Assembly (NCBI GenBank): GCA_029718625.1
Contig: CM056377.1
Location: forward strand, 100,583,743-100,647,742
Reading direction: 5' to 3'
DNA: 64,000 nucleotides
DNA from: Synaphobranchus kaupii
Taxonomy: Eukaryota > Chordata > Actinopteri > Anguilliformes > Synaphobranchidae
Positions within the stretch are counted from its first letter, which is position 1. Each line of letters starts with the position of its first letter. The notes under the pieces were generated by a model. The model was not told where the DNA came from. It was given only the letters and a program-made list of their open reading frames with translations, and searched no databases. Of this stretch, positions 42,954 to 54,721 are shown piece after piece. The position numbers were made by a program, and so were the translations under genes.

Positions 42954-44443
42954 CTGTAGGTCAGAGAAGGATGGTGGCTGAAGTTACTCAGTTTCACTGT
43001 CTTGCTAGTGTTCAGTGAAACCAGCTTGAGAAGAACACTTGACCAAAGTCACCGTTACAAATAAATAATTATAATTCATTTTCAAAGTAGAAACATCTAT
43101 GTAACATGCCTTACATATTTCATATTTATTACAAAGTATTAATTTGTAAAGCTTTGTGACACATTTCTTATTAAGTGTCTTGTTTCTGGGAGAAGTCAGT
43201 GCAGATCTGGGATACACTTTTGGTTGCAAGTTCTCTTCCATGCCAAGTAAGTAATTCTGCCTGACACAAAATAAACAGTGAGTTGATGTAGTGACAGATC
43301 TTACTGTTTATGCTTGCTGTGGAAGGATCCTCGTTGAAATCTGACAACAGTTTCCTTTGAAATTTTCTCAGGATGTTGAGATTTTGTACATGTCCTGTAA
43401 GGAGATGGAGTGTTAATTTCACTTTTTGGTCAGGAATCAAATATAGTGTTTCTGTTTCCGGCCTTTAAACTAAATTAAAACACACAGTCCCAGACTTTAA
43501 AATGGACAAATAATAATGCAGCACAAACCTTCAGATTTATTTCCCGGTGGCATGAAACCAGGGCTCCCTGGCCAAAACACTGTCTGTACCCCTTTTATCC
43601 AGTCTGGTGGACCGTTCTTAATATGTCCATTGCCATGGAGATCCAGGAAAGATAAGGCTCTGATGTCTTTAAGTGCAGTAGGTAAGGGGTCTTGCAGTTT
43701 GTTGCCTCCCAAATGTAGTGTTTGTAAATTGGGTAATCCTTCAAATGCTCCATTCTCTATGCCTACAAGCTGGCATCTGCTGAGGTCAAGGACCTTCAGA
43801 GCAGAAAGGCTGCTGAGATGGTTTCTCTCCAGCAGGGGGAGATAGTTGCCTGATAGATTCAGCATGACAAGCTGGTCAAACGTGTGCATCTTATGCAAGC
43901 TTTTGGAGTGAGTGAGGTTCAGGCAATTCTGAGACAAGTCCAGCTCTGTTGCATTGCGCCACATCTGCCCAATAATTCCTTTGAGCTTCCTCTGGCTGTA
44001 CCATCCCTATCAAAAAGTATTTTCAAAAATGACTCCAGGATTGTACAAATATGCATAAAGTGGTAAGTGACTTTAATCACATGCAACAAAAATGTAATTA
44101 CAAAACCATGTATATATGTAATTACCAGAAAATTCAGTAAACAGTTGTGGAAGCAAAAGTAATCAATTAAAAAAAGAATTATTAGTAGAAGGCAGAATGG
44201 GGAATGTTACCATGATTTGTTTATTTCAGGTAATAAATATGTCAGCAAAACAGGAAGCACGTGCTAACAAACAGGATGTGTCTGGAGTAGTATTTATTTC
44301 TGTGGTCAAATGAACAAGAGGACCAAAGTCCATTCACCTACCTCTCTGGTACTATGGACACATGGGCCCACAATGTGAGGTGCCTTACCAGTAACCGTAC
44401 CCCAGAAACACATCATCACACCCAGGGCCACTAGCAACCCCAT
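42556..44443 (-). CDS. c1orf210: TEMP (C1orf210 orthologue), LRR single-pass membrane protein
   Basis: Four exons join in phase to 355 codons plus stop. Residues 1-19 are a signal peptide. About five leucine-rich repeats span residues 53-165 (TELDLSQN, LVMLNLSGN, LKVLDLSRC, LQTLHLGGN, LSFLDLHGN). A transmembrane segment lies near 239-257, followed by K-C-K. The cytosolic tail has the family signature DDDDGFIEDNYIQ (311-323) and an acidic end (336-351). Human C1orf210 (type III endosome membrane protein, about 113 residues) shares the block from the membrane segment (ALGAKCKIFHRYLASYRH here) to DDGFIEDNYIQ but lacks signal peptide and LRRs. This copy is therefore predicted type I, with the repeats in the lumen or outside the cell. 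It lies between tie1 and the AP-1 mu gene; the family is endosomal. Exons: 44443-44342, 44006-43529, 43394-43305, 42953-42556. Confidence 0.9.
43305..43394 (-). CDS. c1orf210: temp exon 3 (residues 194-224), stalk
   Basis: Acceptor 'ctccttacag' leads into (G)HVQNLNILRKFQRKLLSDFN, ending SIN and a split Ser codon at donor A|GTAAGA. No domain is recognised; it links the LRRs to the membrane segment. Confidence 0.82.
43529..44006 (-). CDS. c1orf210: temp exon 2 (residues 35-194), leucine-rich repeats
   Basis: Acceptor 'ctttttgatag' is followed by GWYSQRKLKGIIGQMWRNAT and the LRR block. Two N-glycosylation sequons sit at the repeat start (NAT, NLT). The exon ends GAAG|GTTTGT, a non-consensus donor supported by the frame of exon 3. 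Confidence 0.88.
44342..44443 (-). CDS. c1orf210: temp exon 1 (residues 1-34), signal peptide
   Basis: ATG at 44443-44441 opens MGLLVALGVMMCFWGTVTG, a typical cleavable signal, then KAPHIVGPCVHSTRE and donor GAG|GTAGGT in phase 0. The ATG is 15 nt after a possible acceptor ('atttctgcag' ending at 44459), so a non-coding exon may lie upstream. Confidence 0.88.
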
Positions 44444-44459
44444 TCTTCCCTTTTTTCCC

Positions 44460-46660
44460 TGCAGAAATAAGATATTCAATAAAAATATCAACCAACACTA
44501 ATCAGAGTGAGGGGAATTGCCATAATAAGTTCTGTTGATTTATGCACCAGTAATAATTTACGTGCCTTGCATTACAACATGGAATTAAATATAAATGTTT
44601 AATATTTATGTTGTTCAAGTCTCCCTGTTATGTCTTTACAACAATTTTGGACATTCTGTATGTGATGCACACTATCGACAGATACAAGCTCTCATATTTT
44701 CCAGTTTGTGTAAAGCATTAAACATTAAATGGTAATAATAAAGTCTTTATCATTTAGAAAATCACAGCATTGTACAATCAATGTATAAAGTGTGCAGAAG
44801 AAAACAGACAAGTGATTAAAACACGGCATAATTAAGCACTCAAAACAAAATACATCAAAGACAAAAACACTGGCATTGCAGAAATTCAGCCATGCAGTAG
44901 AGGCCACACTTCACGCATTTGAGTCTTTTTCAGAGATAAGAAAAACAAACTGAAAATATCAAGCTGAAATTGATTTTATATACAGTACCTGGAATAACTT
45001 TGCCTTCTGTGAATTAAAAGATCCTTGTACGAACTGCATTGCGCAGAAGACGCAAGCTACACTGCATGAAATTAAACTTTAATGGGTTTTATAAACTAAC
45101 ATTTGGAAATAACTTAATATAAATTTTCTTACCAAGCAAGATTATTTTGCTTGATTTTATATTATACTCATTGTATAGTGTATTGTGTGTTGCTCAGATG
45201 TGTCAAGTGTAGCCTACATTCTCACATTTGAACGCCTGTTTTGAGTCCTTTTTGGCACAGAGGCAGTTTTCAGAGAGGGCCAGTCTGCTATTAGACCTTT
45301 TCCCCTCTCCCTCTCCTGCTATTGAATTTTGCATTGTCGGCTGTAAACATACTTCAGGGGGCCCTCTTTATCTCTTCCTGTCCTCGCACAGCATAGGCAT
45401 AACAACATAATGGGCGGCGAGTGGTGGCACGGCGGGGGGGTCTTTTGTGTGGAGTGCATGGGTTTCTTGGTTGGTGTTCCACCCCCTTGCCCTCCTCCCC
45501 CTCCCCAAGGGCTACCTCCCCAGCACTGCAGTAATGTGCTGTCTACTGTCGGCTTTCCCACAGTAGGCAGCGAATAAGTATGCACGGAAGTCTTACGCAA
45601 AGCCTCCTTGAGATGACCTCTCCACTTATTTGACATTTTATTTGAACCATGCCTCTGTCTGTGTCTATCAACACTTTGTCACACGTTTCTGTAAACGGTG
45701 CACTTTTATAGGGGTGAATTTTCCACTGACAATTAACAAGGAAGCTCACAAATGTTACAGATTTGTACTAGGCTGCATGCAAATCCCAAACACTATAGTG
45801 AGAACCAGTTTACAAATAACTTGCTTCTGAGGAAAAGGATAGTCAAATAAAGTCAATAGGTTCACTATGACTTGTTATTTTAAAGAATGTAACAGCAACA
45901 AATCCAACTACTAATATTACATCAGAGATACATTTATTTATCTGGAATGAACTTAAATGAACCGAGAACTCAAATCAGTCTAGAAAATAGTGCACCACTG
46001 TCAATCATATCAGCCAATAAAAAAAGCTATTTCATGCAACTGACAGTTGAATTTAAGATTTTCCTGCAAAGCTTCATGTACTGAAGTTGTAGACATGGAG
46101 GTGCGGTATTAGCGGCCCTACCCCAAGGTGTGTGCTTGCTTCATCATTCATGTGCATACCTATGAGAACACCGATCTGTACCTATATGATATGACCTTGT
46201 AGAACAGCAAAACAGCATACACATAACAATATGCAAATAAGTAGCCTATTTTAAAAGCTTAAAAACTTCTAAGTGTTTACAAATAAATATAAATTTGGAA
46301 AAAATAAAATGCACCAATATGTACCAGAAAGTCAGTATGCATGTGCATTATGTTGGATTTTGAAAACCCACGTTAATCTAACGTGCATCAGATCTCTCAA
46401 AGAGTTATGAGGAAGGTAATGAACCATGTGGGTGATGAGGGAGATTGGGAAATTAGCTTTCTGCAACAAGGATGTTACAATGGAGTTATGAAGCACAGAG
46501 AGTAGTCACTGTGTGGAATAGCTTGTCAAGTCATGTAGCATAAGCAGAAACTCTGGGGGTTTTCAAGACCCGGCCTGATACGGTGCAAGATACTATCTAG
46601 TTTGTAGGTAAACGGTGCACACTAGGCACCCTTTAGTGGTAGGAAAATGGCAAGCATTGT
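44460..46660. other. Upstream of temp, gene-free
   Basis: Ordinary A/T-rich DNA. A GC-rich poly-G/C patch lies at 45410-45530. No coding support or nameable repeat is seen. Confidence 0.45.
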
Positions 46661-46667
46661 TGGGCTG

Positions 46668-46861
46668 CACTGCAAAAACCACATCTTATCAAGCATTTTA
46701 ATCTCATATTTAGACTTCACAATCTTATTTCGGTTACTTTTTTGTTAAATAAGATAAACTGGCGTGCGATAGTTTTACTCATTTCAAGATTTGCCAGTGG
46801 TGTAAGATAATTTCACAAGATTATTATAAGACTAAAACACTTCAGACATTATTTTGCAGTG
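46668..46861. mobile_element. MITE with CACTGCAAAAA inverted ends (copy 2)
   Basis: Ends CACTGCAAAAACC and ATTTTGCAGTG, and an interior collinear with the copy at 24012-24269 ('caagcattttaatct', 'gatagttttactcatttcaa'), with a deletion of about 60 bp in the right half. Confidence 0.8.
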
Positions 46862-46882
46862 TGAATGGCCTGTTCTTGTCAT

Positions 46883-46917
46883 TATGTTATGTTATGTTAT
46901 GTTATGTTATGTGATGT
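46883..46917 (+). repeat. (TTATG)n short tandem repeat
   Basis: About six copies of the pentamer TTATG, the last with one substitution. Confidence 0.9.
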
Positions 46918-46919
46918 TA

Positions 46920-49005
46920 AGAGGCATTTGAGAAATACACTCCAGCACAGTCAACTTTTAGATATTAAATTGTAAATGGAGATCATGATCTGGCATAACT
47001 GGTCATTGAGCAGAGATACTGTGCATGGCATAGTTGGTCCATATAGGACTTCTACCATTTATTTAATCATATAGGTTTATGGTTCAATTTTCTAATCAAG
47101 TTTAGAAGTCATTTTATAGCGCAGTGTAATATTTAGATGAATATAAGTGGCAATAACTTCTAATGTTTCCTGACAATCTTTCAAGATTCTATTGAACAAG
47201 ATACTTATGACAAACAAAGCCTCTAATGTCATTATTTTTTTCTGAAGGGACTTTATTGATAAACGCTGCTGTTGACATTGCGCTCATTTTTGCAGTTGTA
47301 CTAATCTCGTCCTCTCACCTAATCTGAAACCTTCTAGCGTAAGTGATAAAGTAATCCTATCATGCAAAGAACAAAAGTACATGGCCCTACAAAAGTCTAC
47401 ATTAATTATGGCGTTTAGATGAGGAAAGAGAAATGCATACAGAACACACATGACACATTTTAATAAAGAATCTTACTGACTAGTAGCAAACTGCTTAATT
47501 TGTATACTAGACTGAACTAATATATTTTTCGATACGTTTATTGGCTAGCATAGGCAGAAAACAGTATGCCGTTTTCTTCAGAGTTCAGCATGCAGCAGGC
47601 AACTTGGTAAAGTGCATCGCTCAAACGTACAACATGAGTACCCTATATGAACTCAGACTCAAACTCACTGCCGAAATCAATAGTCTGATCTGCCTATGAA
47701 CAGCGAAGAAGGTCTGACACAGGGAATCAAAAGAATGGTACATATATTTGCATCAAAAAAATCGTCATAAAATTAAGTCATGATGATTAGAAGTACATTT
47801 CAATCTCACTTTCTTTCATATTTCTGTTGAAATATGGGGAAAATAATAAATCACACACAGAATTCCCTCCACCATTATGTATTACGGTGTAAGAGAAAAC
47901 ATAGTCTGCAAAACTGCTAAAATGCGGTGCCACTTAGAGAGTCCAATCATGTTATCGCACTTAGATTTAACCTAAAGCAAGTGAGATCAGAATTTGTGTG
48001 CAATATGCTATTCTTTAAAACTAATAACAACAATTGACTTACATACCTGAACCCTGTAGGTGACTCGAACTCAGGGAAATTAAACGGGTGTCCCTCTGTA
48101 CTCACATTAAAGTAATATTGTGAAGTTTGTTTATTCTGCCTTTGAAATAAAATGGAGGCACGTTGAGCAAAGGTTGAAAGTAGTGCGACTCTAAACCCTT
48201 CCCTGAAGGACAGGTTAATGAGTAACTTCAAAAGTGTATAATGCCAGTCCATTTTCCTCATTTTAATGCAATCCTTCAGAAGAACTAGTTCAACTTAATT
48301 ATGATGTGCAGTTAAACAGCTTTGCAGATATTGTTTGTAAATTAATACAATTTCTGAAACAGACTGTCCCCTTTATTTTGTTACAATCTAAATTTGAACT
48401 GTTTTTACTGTATTTCCTACACTTAAAGGCACTTATGCAATTTTATTCTCCTGTTATCATAGCTGATTCCTCTCTCTCATCCTTTATTAGACATTGTTTT
48501 CAACTTTCACAGCCATGTTGTGTCTTGATTTCTCCACACAAAGGGAATACTGTCTCATGACTGACCACCGTCTCCTCAAGTCTTCTTTCACTGTAACTAC
48601 CTTTAGTGTAAACCCACTTATAGAGCCTTCTGCGTCAGCCAGAAGTTTAAATAAAAGTCCAGTCCACCACTCAATCACGGCATAAAATGACTAATGAAAA
48701 CTGAAAAGTGTGGCTGGTGTTTTTAAACGGGCAACTTCAAGTGAGTAAACAGGTCTGCACTAACCCTGGAGGAAAAGAAGCACTGCCCTGAAAACAATGG
48801 GGGCATTTCCTCCCCCATCTCAGCAGACAGCCCACTGTGTGCTGTGAACTCATCACCTCTGCATGCAGCCGGCCCTCTCTGGGGACCACGGAGCCAGCAG
48901 ACACCTGCTGGAGAAAAAGTGACCAGTCAGCTGACTTGGGGACAAGAGGTTGACCAATCGCAGTTGACAGGGGTGTCTGCAGTTTGTCCAGGTTTGTGAG
49001 GGGCA
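46920..49005. other. Intergenic DNA with a GC-richer block at 48720-48990
   Basis: No gene is supported. The block at 48720-48990 is compositionally distinct (G/C-rich, several CAGCTG/CACCTG-like words) and lies between temp and tie1. It could be a regulatory element, but I cannot show conservation. Confidence 0.35.
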
Positions 49006-49400
49006 GTCAAGTCAAGTCAATTTTATTTCTAAAGCACATTTAAAAACACTACCGTCAACCAAAGTGCGGTACAGTTAATAAATACATGGATAACAATGAC
49101 AAAGGATAAAGCTTTTAAAACAGACACAGAAACAAGGCAATAATATACAGAATATCGTAGAGGTGAAGATTATCACAGATATAGGGAAGGGCCAAACCAT
49201 TTAGTGCTTTATAAACAAACAATAAAATCTTTAAATTAATTATAAAGCTAACTGGGAGCCAGTGCATGGAGGCGAGAATGGGTGTGATGTGGTCTCTTTT
49301 TTTCGCACCTGTTAAAAGCCTAGCAGCAGCATTTTGTACTATAGCTGCAGGCGGCAAAGGGATGACTGACGCCGTTGTTTTGTCTGTAGGGGAAATAACA
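49006..49400 (-). pseudogene. LINE 3' fragment (L2/Rex1-like reverse transcriptase C terminus)
   Basis: On the minus strand the frame reads VQNAAARLLTGAKKRDHITP, then LASMHWLPVSFIINLKILLF and VYKALNGLALPYI, the same diagnostic region as the 31110-31792 copy. It then decays into a 3' end with a TTGAC tandem tail at about 49003-49020. It is 5'-truncated. Confidence 0.85.
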
Positions 49401-49489
49401 CGCAACAAAACAACTGACAGGAGATTTTTAATAAGCCACTGAGAGGCACAAACAGTTTTGACACAAAAGCTCTTTACATCCAGCACTTC

Positions 49490-50675
49490 CTATGGCATTA
49501 AGCACATGTTCCTGCATATCTGATCCTTCCATCCACCTTTTCACAATTCTCCCACACTCCTACCTTTCCCCAAGCTAGCATTAAACACACTGTCTTGTTT
49601 ACGGACCATTATAAAACCATACAGGTTGTGGGTTGAGTTAGTTCATCCTTTATTAAATTAGTGGCTTGGGAAATATGGTGAAACTGTTATGCTATATGGT
49701 ATGGTTTTTACCACATAAGTGGTTCAATTCTATTATTTCAATCATTTTATGAATCTTAATTAGCCATGTAAGGAATTTGATCATTTCAATACTTGCAGAT
49801 AAGTAAAATAAATGCATGTCTCCATGTAAGCCTCCATTGTTTTCAGTCATTTCAAACTTTTCAAAGAGGTCATCAGTTGTAACTGCAGTATTTGGGTCTT
49901 TCATTCTCCTCCAGACCAATTTTTTTCCTGCACTTCAGAACATTTCCGTTCATAATGGGAGCCACAAGAAACCACTACCCCCAAAAAAGAAAGTAATTTG
50001 CCCAAGTGGTGTGCTGATTGGTGTTTGTTATCACAAATGTTTGGCTTGGCTTCCCTTCCCTGAGTGTGTGAACTTGCAGATTTGAACAATGAGTCTGATA
50101 CAGAGACATATCCACTAGAAAGGCAATAATTGCTCGAACCACAACACTGCCATTTGAGAACACCGGACCAAACTTGATGCGTGGGGTGCAAGAGAACAGA
50201 TGCAGGTCTTTTATTAAATAGATATCCTAGAATGTGATGCATCACATGAAGGTTTGAGGTCAATTAGATTACAATGGGTAAGGCTTTGTTGAATGTAAGG
50301 GAAAGATGTAGATCATTTCTCAATGCTGGAATTAGTGTAGGGATCCTGTCAGTAACATCAGGCCAAACATTTTTTTAATCTGTTTTTAGTGGTTACTGAT
50401 TGTTCTACAACATTAACTGCATTTTCATCCCATGTGCCCTTACCATTGGAAGGTTGGTTGGAACCATGTAGGGCATTAGGCTTCTGGGCACTGTTAAACT
50501 AGTCCATGTGTTGTGATTTTAGGGACTATGAACATCACAGATATTTTCAGGACATTAACGGGGTATTCAGTGCGTGTACCTTTAATGGTATTGCTTGTTT
50601 GTTTTTTTGAACCAGATTACAAAATTGCATAACCCATTTAGGTCTGTGTGTTCCTTTGATTATACTTTCATATTT
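49490..50675. other. Intergenic DNA, nothing recognised
   Basis: No gene or nameable repeat. Confidence 0.4.
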
Positions 50676-50681
50676 ACCACC

Positions 50682-51217
50682 AGCAGCCATACCACTGTGC
50701 AATCTTCACCTGCTGAATGGCTCAAGCTAAGCAAGTGTGGGCTTGGTTAGTACTTGGATGGGTGACCTTTTGGGAAAACTAAGTTGCTGCTGGAAGTGGT
50801 GTTGGTGGGCCAATAGGGGGTAGTCTTCCCTCTGGTCAAATAAAACTCCAATGCCCCAGTGCAGTGGGGGCACTATGTTAAACAGAGGTCCTGACTCACT
50901 GTGGTCATGAAAGATCCAATGACACTTATCGTAAAAAGTAGGGGTTTCCCTGGTGTCCTGGCTAAACTCCGAACCCAGGCTTTTTCAATCTGCCACCTAA
51001 TCATCCCCCAGTTTAATTGACTAAAAAATTGTTCTCTCTCTCCACCTCAGCTGATGTGTGGTGAGCATTCTGGCGCAAAATGGCTGCTGTTGCATCACCC
51101 AGGTGGGTGCTACACATTGGTGGTGGTTGAGGCGAGTTTCCCCCTCATCATTGTAAAGCGCTTTGAGTATCAAGAAAGGTGCTATATAAATGCCAGGCAT
51201 TATATTATTATTATTAT
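50682..51217 (+). repeat. SINE3: 5S rRNA-derived Deu-domain SINE
   Basis: The head (50682-50793) is recognisable 5S rRNA: 'agcagccataccact', then 'aagctaagca' (A box) and 'ggttagtacttggatgggtg' (C box). The body holds the Deu core, 'cacctcagctgatgtgtggt' and 'gagcattctggcgc', at about 51045-51137. The tail 'gtaaagcgctttgagt' and 'gctatataaatgc' ends in ATT repeats and is the LINE-derived 3' end. Order and length match vertebrate DeuSINEs such as SINE3. Pol III would start at the 5S head. It is a diverged but nearly full-length copy, not a 5S gene. Confidence 0.92.
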
Positions 51218-51219
51218 AT

Positions 51220-51840
51220 TAATGTGCATATAATTGGTTGGGAAAATGTAATATGAATCACAGTATTGTATTTAGTGTTTTTAACTTTTGTTTTTTTATC
51301 TGTACCTATTTCATTTTTGTGAACATTCTCAGTTCAAGAATGTTCACACATTAGATATTTAAAATGTGTTTGTTTGTTCCCCCATGAACCACATAGGTAT
51401 GTGCTAAGACATGCATCTACTGTAAAATTAATATATAATAAGATATACACTATAAAATAGAATTCCCGTGCCTAATAAAATAAATGCATTGCATCTTCAG
51501 AATTCATTTCTGTACAAATGCGGTTTTACTAAAAGAGTAAAACATCTGAGTTTTTCATATGTAAAATTTAGGTCACTGTTTGAAGGCATACATAAAATCA
51601 GAGGCCATGAGGAGTCTGCTCCCTGGGCCACTGCATATTTCAGCTAGCTGGTAGCTGGGCAGTTGTGCACATATCCAGCTCTTTTCCACCAGGCACATGG
51701 GAACTGAGGCCTGGTCTGAGCAAACAGACAGCAGACAGGAGACCCACAGGCTTTCCTGTTGCTGCCTGCCCACTGTTTGATTCCGGCTTAGGCGATTTCC
51801 TGGTCAGATATCAGTTCCACCAGCAGGACTTCCTGCCAGG
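51220..51840. other. Intergenic DNA with a GC-richer block at 51590-51840
   Basis: Upstream of tie1 by about 6.5 kb, this block has several GGAA/TTCC words (for example 'gatttcctggtc', 'caggacttcctgcc'). An enhancer role is possible but unproven. Confidence 0.3.
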
Positions 51841-51847
51841 GAGTCTC

Positions 51848-51970
51848 CACTAACACTCACTCACTCACACACTCTCTCTCTCTCACTCTCTCTCAATCTC
51901 TCTCTCACTCACTCACTCACTCACACACTCTCTCTCACTCTCTCTCTCTCAATCTCTCTCTGTCACTGTG
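51848..51970. repeat. CTCA/CTCT simple repeat
   Basis: Alternating runs of (CTCA)n and (CTCT)n, including an internal duplication of the whole pattern. Confidence 0.9.
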
Positions 51971-52426
51971 AGCAACAATCTGAAGAACTGCAGCTTTCCA
52001 AAGAATTACCACTCTTTGCTATAATAACACTCCGTGGGAATTCTTGTTTTACTCCACAGAAAAACTCGCGTTTATTCGGTTTAACTATGAATGACAGTAA
52101 GAAACAAAACAATGAGGAAATACAATGAGTAAAACAGACATGTATGCACTGACTACCAGAATTTAATATAGATTAGTGCTGGTACAAGCAAAGCAATGAG
52201 CAGACAACAGGGGTTGAATATGATGAGCCCTGCATAGCAGAGGGAGCAGATGACTGAGTGTACACGGGAAATGGGAAGTACCTCTCATGGTGTCCTGCTA
52301 TTTGTGGTCTTGAGGTAAAAATATTGAGGGTCACAAGGAAAAAACAGGACACTTTGCAGATGACAAAGAAACTGTTCCTCTAAACCATTCTTTACACAGC
52401 AGTACACAGGATAAAGCAAGCGTTAT

Positions 52427-52491
<65 letters not shown>

Positions 52492-52500
52492 CACACACAT
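52427..52500. repeat. (CA)n microsatellite
   Basis: A CA run of about 70 bp with one CG interruption. A short open frame across it is an artefact. Confidence 0.97.
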
Positions 52501-52509
52501 GCAAGCACA

Positions 52510-53005
52510 TACAGTACAAGATCACTTCTTACAAATTAAATAGGCAGCAGTTTTACATGACCAGTTTTGACAAGTTGTAATAGTATCCACTCAATCAGAA
52601 ATGTAGTTTTTGGAAGAATCTGTAACAATGCCATCAGCGAAAACGCATGTTCTTATTATTTGATATATGGTAATAAGCAGGAACATTTGGAATTATGATT
52701 AATAGAGTTTGTATTGCTGGTTTCAGTTTTGAAACACTCAGTCTAAGAATGAACAACTACCCTATATTAAGCACAGTATTCATACTCATTTCAGAGATTT
52801 TGCTGTTCACTTGTTTTATCTAATTTAGTACATAATTTAGTGTTGCTGTATTTGAGCCAAATATCTGCATTTAATTCAATTTGAATCCAAATTAACCACA
52901 TGTAATGACATCCACTTCCTCGCTTTGATTTGCAGCTCTCCAAAATTTCATAAATGCTAAATGGAGGGACCAATGACCATGGGCCTGATAATGGTTTTAT
53001 TGTCA
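52510..53005. other. Intergenic DNA, nothing recognised
   Basis: A/T-rich with no supported feature. Confidence 0.4.
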
Positions 53006-53009
53006 TATC

Positions 53010-54045
53010 TGTCACGATTCTAACTGTCATGTCACGTTTTATGTTTCATTTCTGTCTTAGTTAGATTTCTTGTTAATGTCACGTATTGTGTTTAGTCTAG
53101 TCACGCCACATTTTATGTTTAATTCTTGTTATGATTTATTTTCTTGTCATGTCACGTTTTATATTTGATTCATGTTACGTTTCCCGTTCACTGTTTAGCA
53201 TACACATTTCCGTGTTTTTCCGCAGCCTTGCGTTCATGCTGTTTCTCTCTCTCTCTTGCTGTCGCTCACGCTTCCCTAATTGTTTCATTCTCCCGTGTCT
53301 ATTTACTAATCTACTAACATTAGATCAGGATTGGGTAATACTAACTCTCTAACCATGTGTTCATGTTTACCTTACGTTTCTCGTGCATGTCATTTACAAA
53401 TTTACTAACGCTAGGTCAGGATAGGTTTATTACTAACGATTACTAATTATCTTGTTACCTTGTCAGCCCTCCACACCTGATTTCCATTCACATGCTGCTC
53501 TCAAGCTAAGTGTCTGCACCTGTCTACACCTACACCTGCATTTAAGCTCAGTGTTCATGTCTTGTCTTTGCGAAATTGTTGCCTCCTGTTGGTCAGTGCA
53601 CTTTTGAGCGTTTTTCCAAGCCTGCCTTTTTGTTTACGATCCAAGCCTGTTTCTAGAATCTAGACCATTGTTATCAACCTCTGTTTTGTTTACCACTGCC
53701 TGCCTGTACCACGAGTTTTGCCTGCTGTCTTTTGTACTTTTCCCCTGCGGAGCGGACTCCGGTCTTGACTCTTGCATTGCCTTCGACCCCGAGCCTGCCT
53801 ACCGTCTGCCTGTACTTCTGCCCCGCTGACAGCTACTCTGGTTACTGCACTTTTGCATGGTGTACCGATTCTGAGACTGCCTTCTCCCTCGGTACTGTAC
53901 ATTGGTTTTGGCTGGATTTTTTGTGTATGAACTTTGCTTGCTTTTTGACCACGCTCTTTGGACATTCCCCCATTAAAGCCCTCACGGGACTTTATTTGCT
54001 ACCACTGTTTCTGAGTCATGCATTTCGGGTCCTACCCTCGATATC
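53010..54045 (+). repeat. Probable solo LTR, Gypsy-like
   Basis: The block begins TGTCACG, has several internal 'catgtcacgttttat' repeats, is pyrimidine-rich with many CCTGCC/GCCTG words, contains a late AATAAA-like signal ('ccattaaagccc', about 53970), and ends in 'catttcgggtcctacc'. The same layout and 3' wording occur in many fish Gypsy LTRs. Neither internal coding region nor a second LTR is present, and the exact end is uncertain. Confidence 0.5.
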
Positions 54046-54540
54046 GTCTCAATATCCACAAAAAGGCTGAGCCCCATAATGGTCTGGCAGCCGAACTGTC
54101 CTGCCCAACTCCACCCTCACCCTGGGCTCTAGTGCTGATGAGCACAGTTTTATTTCCACAGGAGGCCACTGCTGGAAACATGGTATTCTGTGACAGCAGA
54201 CAAACATTGAAACTGCTTTTATTACTGTTTCATTCATTTTTGGGGAAATTGTGAATTATAGGTTTTGTTTATCATCCAGCTGTTTTCTTTCTAGATATGT
54301 TTTGGCATGATAATTAATTTGTATTCAGCAATTGTTTTTTGCATGTTGTCCGTGTCATTAAAAAAACCTTGTACCTCTACTTTTTTTTTAAATTTAGTTT
54401 TTTAGGCTACATTTAAAGTTTTCATCCAGCTCTGCATTTTGTTAATGGACTTGTCAACTTGTAATGTTGATTCAATATCCCAATGTTGGCAAATAGAGAA
54501 TTATTTTTTTGCTGTTTCTGAGAATTCTATTTTTGGATAT
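54046..54540. other. Intergenic DNA, nothing recognised
   Basis: Ordinary A/T-rich sequence with a few poly-T tracts. Confidence 0.4.
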
Positions 54541-54543
54541 ATA

Positions 54544-54718
54544 GGGCCTGATTTAATAAGATGTTTAGCGTGTGCAAAACCTTTTAGCACACGTAAAACT
54601 AATAACACAACCAATGATTGGTGCAAAACAAATACCATGACCAATCATTGGTCATGTTATTGGTTTTTCGTGTGCTAAAAGGTTTTGCACATACTAAAGG
54701 TCTTAGTAAATCAGACCC
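54544..54718. mobile_element. 175-bp palindromic MITE, Harbinger-like
   Basis: Ends GGGCCTGATTTAATAAGA and 'cttagtaaatcagaccc' are flanked by ATA (54541-54543 and 54719-54721). The interior is also palindromic ('gtgtgcaaaaccttttagca' against its inverse, and 'ccaatgattggt' twice). A 3-bp A/T target with GGGCC ends fits PIF/Harbinger MITEs. Confidence 0.8.
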
Positions 54719-54721
54719 ATA

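Noticed and set aside
48060..48261. Minus-strand frame with exon-like end at a GTATGT donor
   Set aside because: The composition is not coding-like, no domain is recognised, and no partner exon was found.
50682..50793. 5S rRNA gene
   Set aside because: Similarity is limited to the head, with many changes, and it continues into a Deu core and LINE tail, so it is a SINE3 copy.
52331..52525. Cys/Val-rich open frame
   Set aside because: It is a translation of the (CA)n microsatellite.
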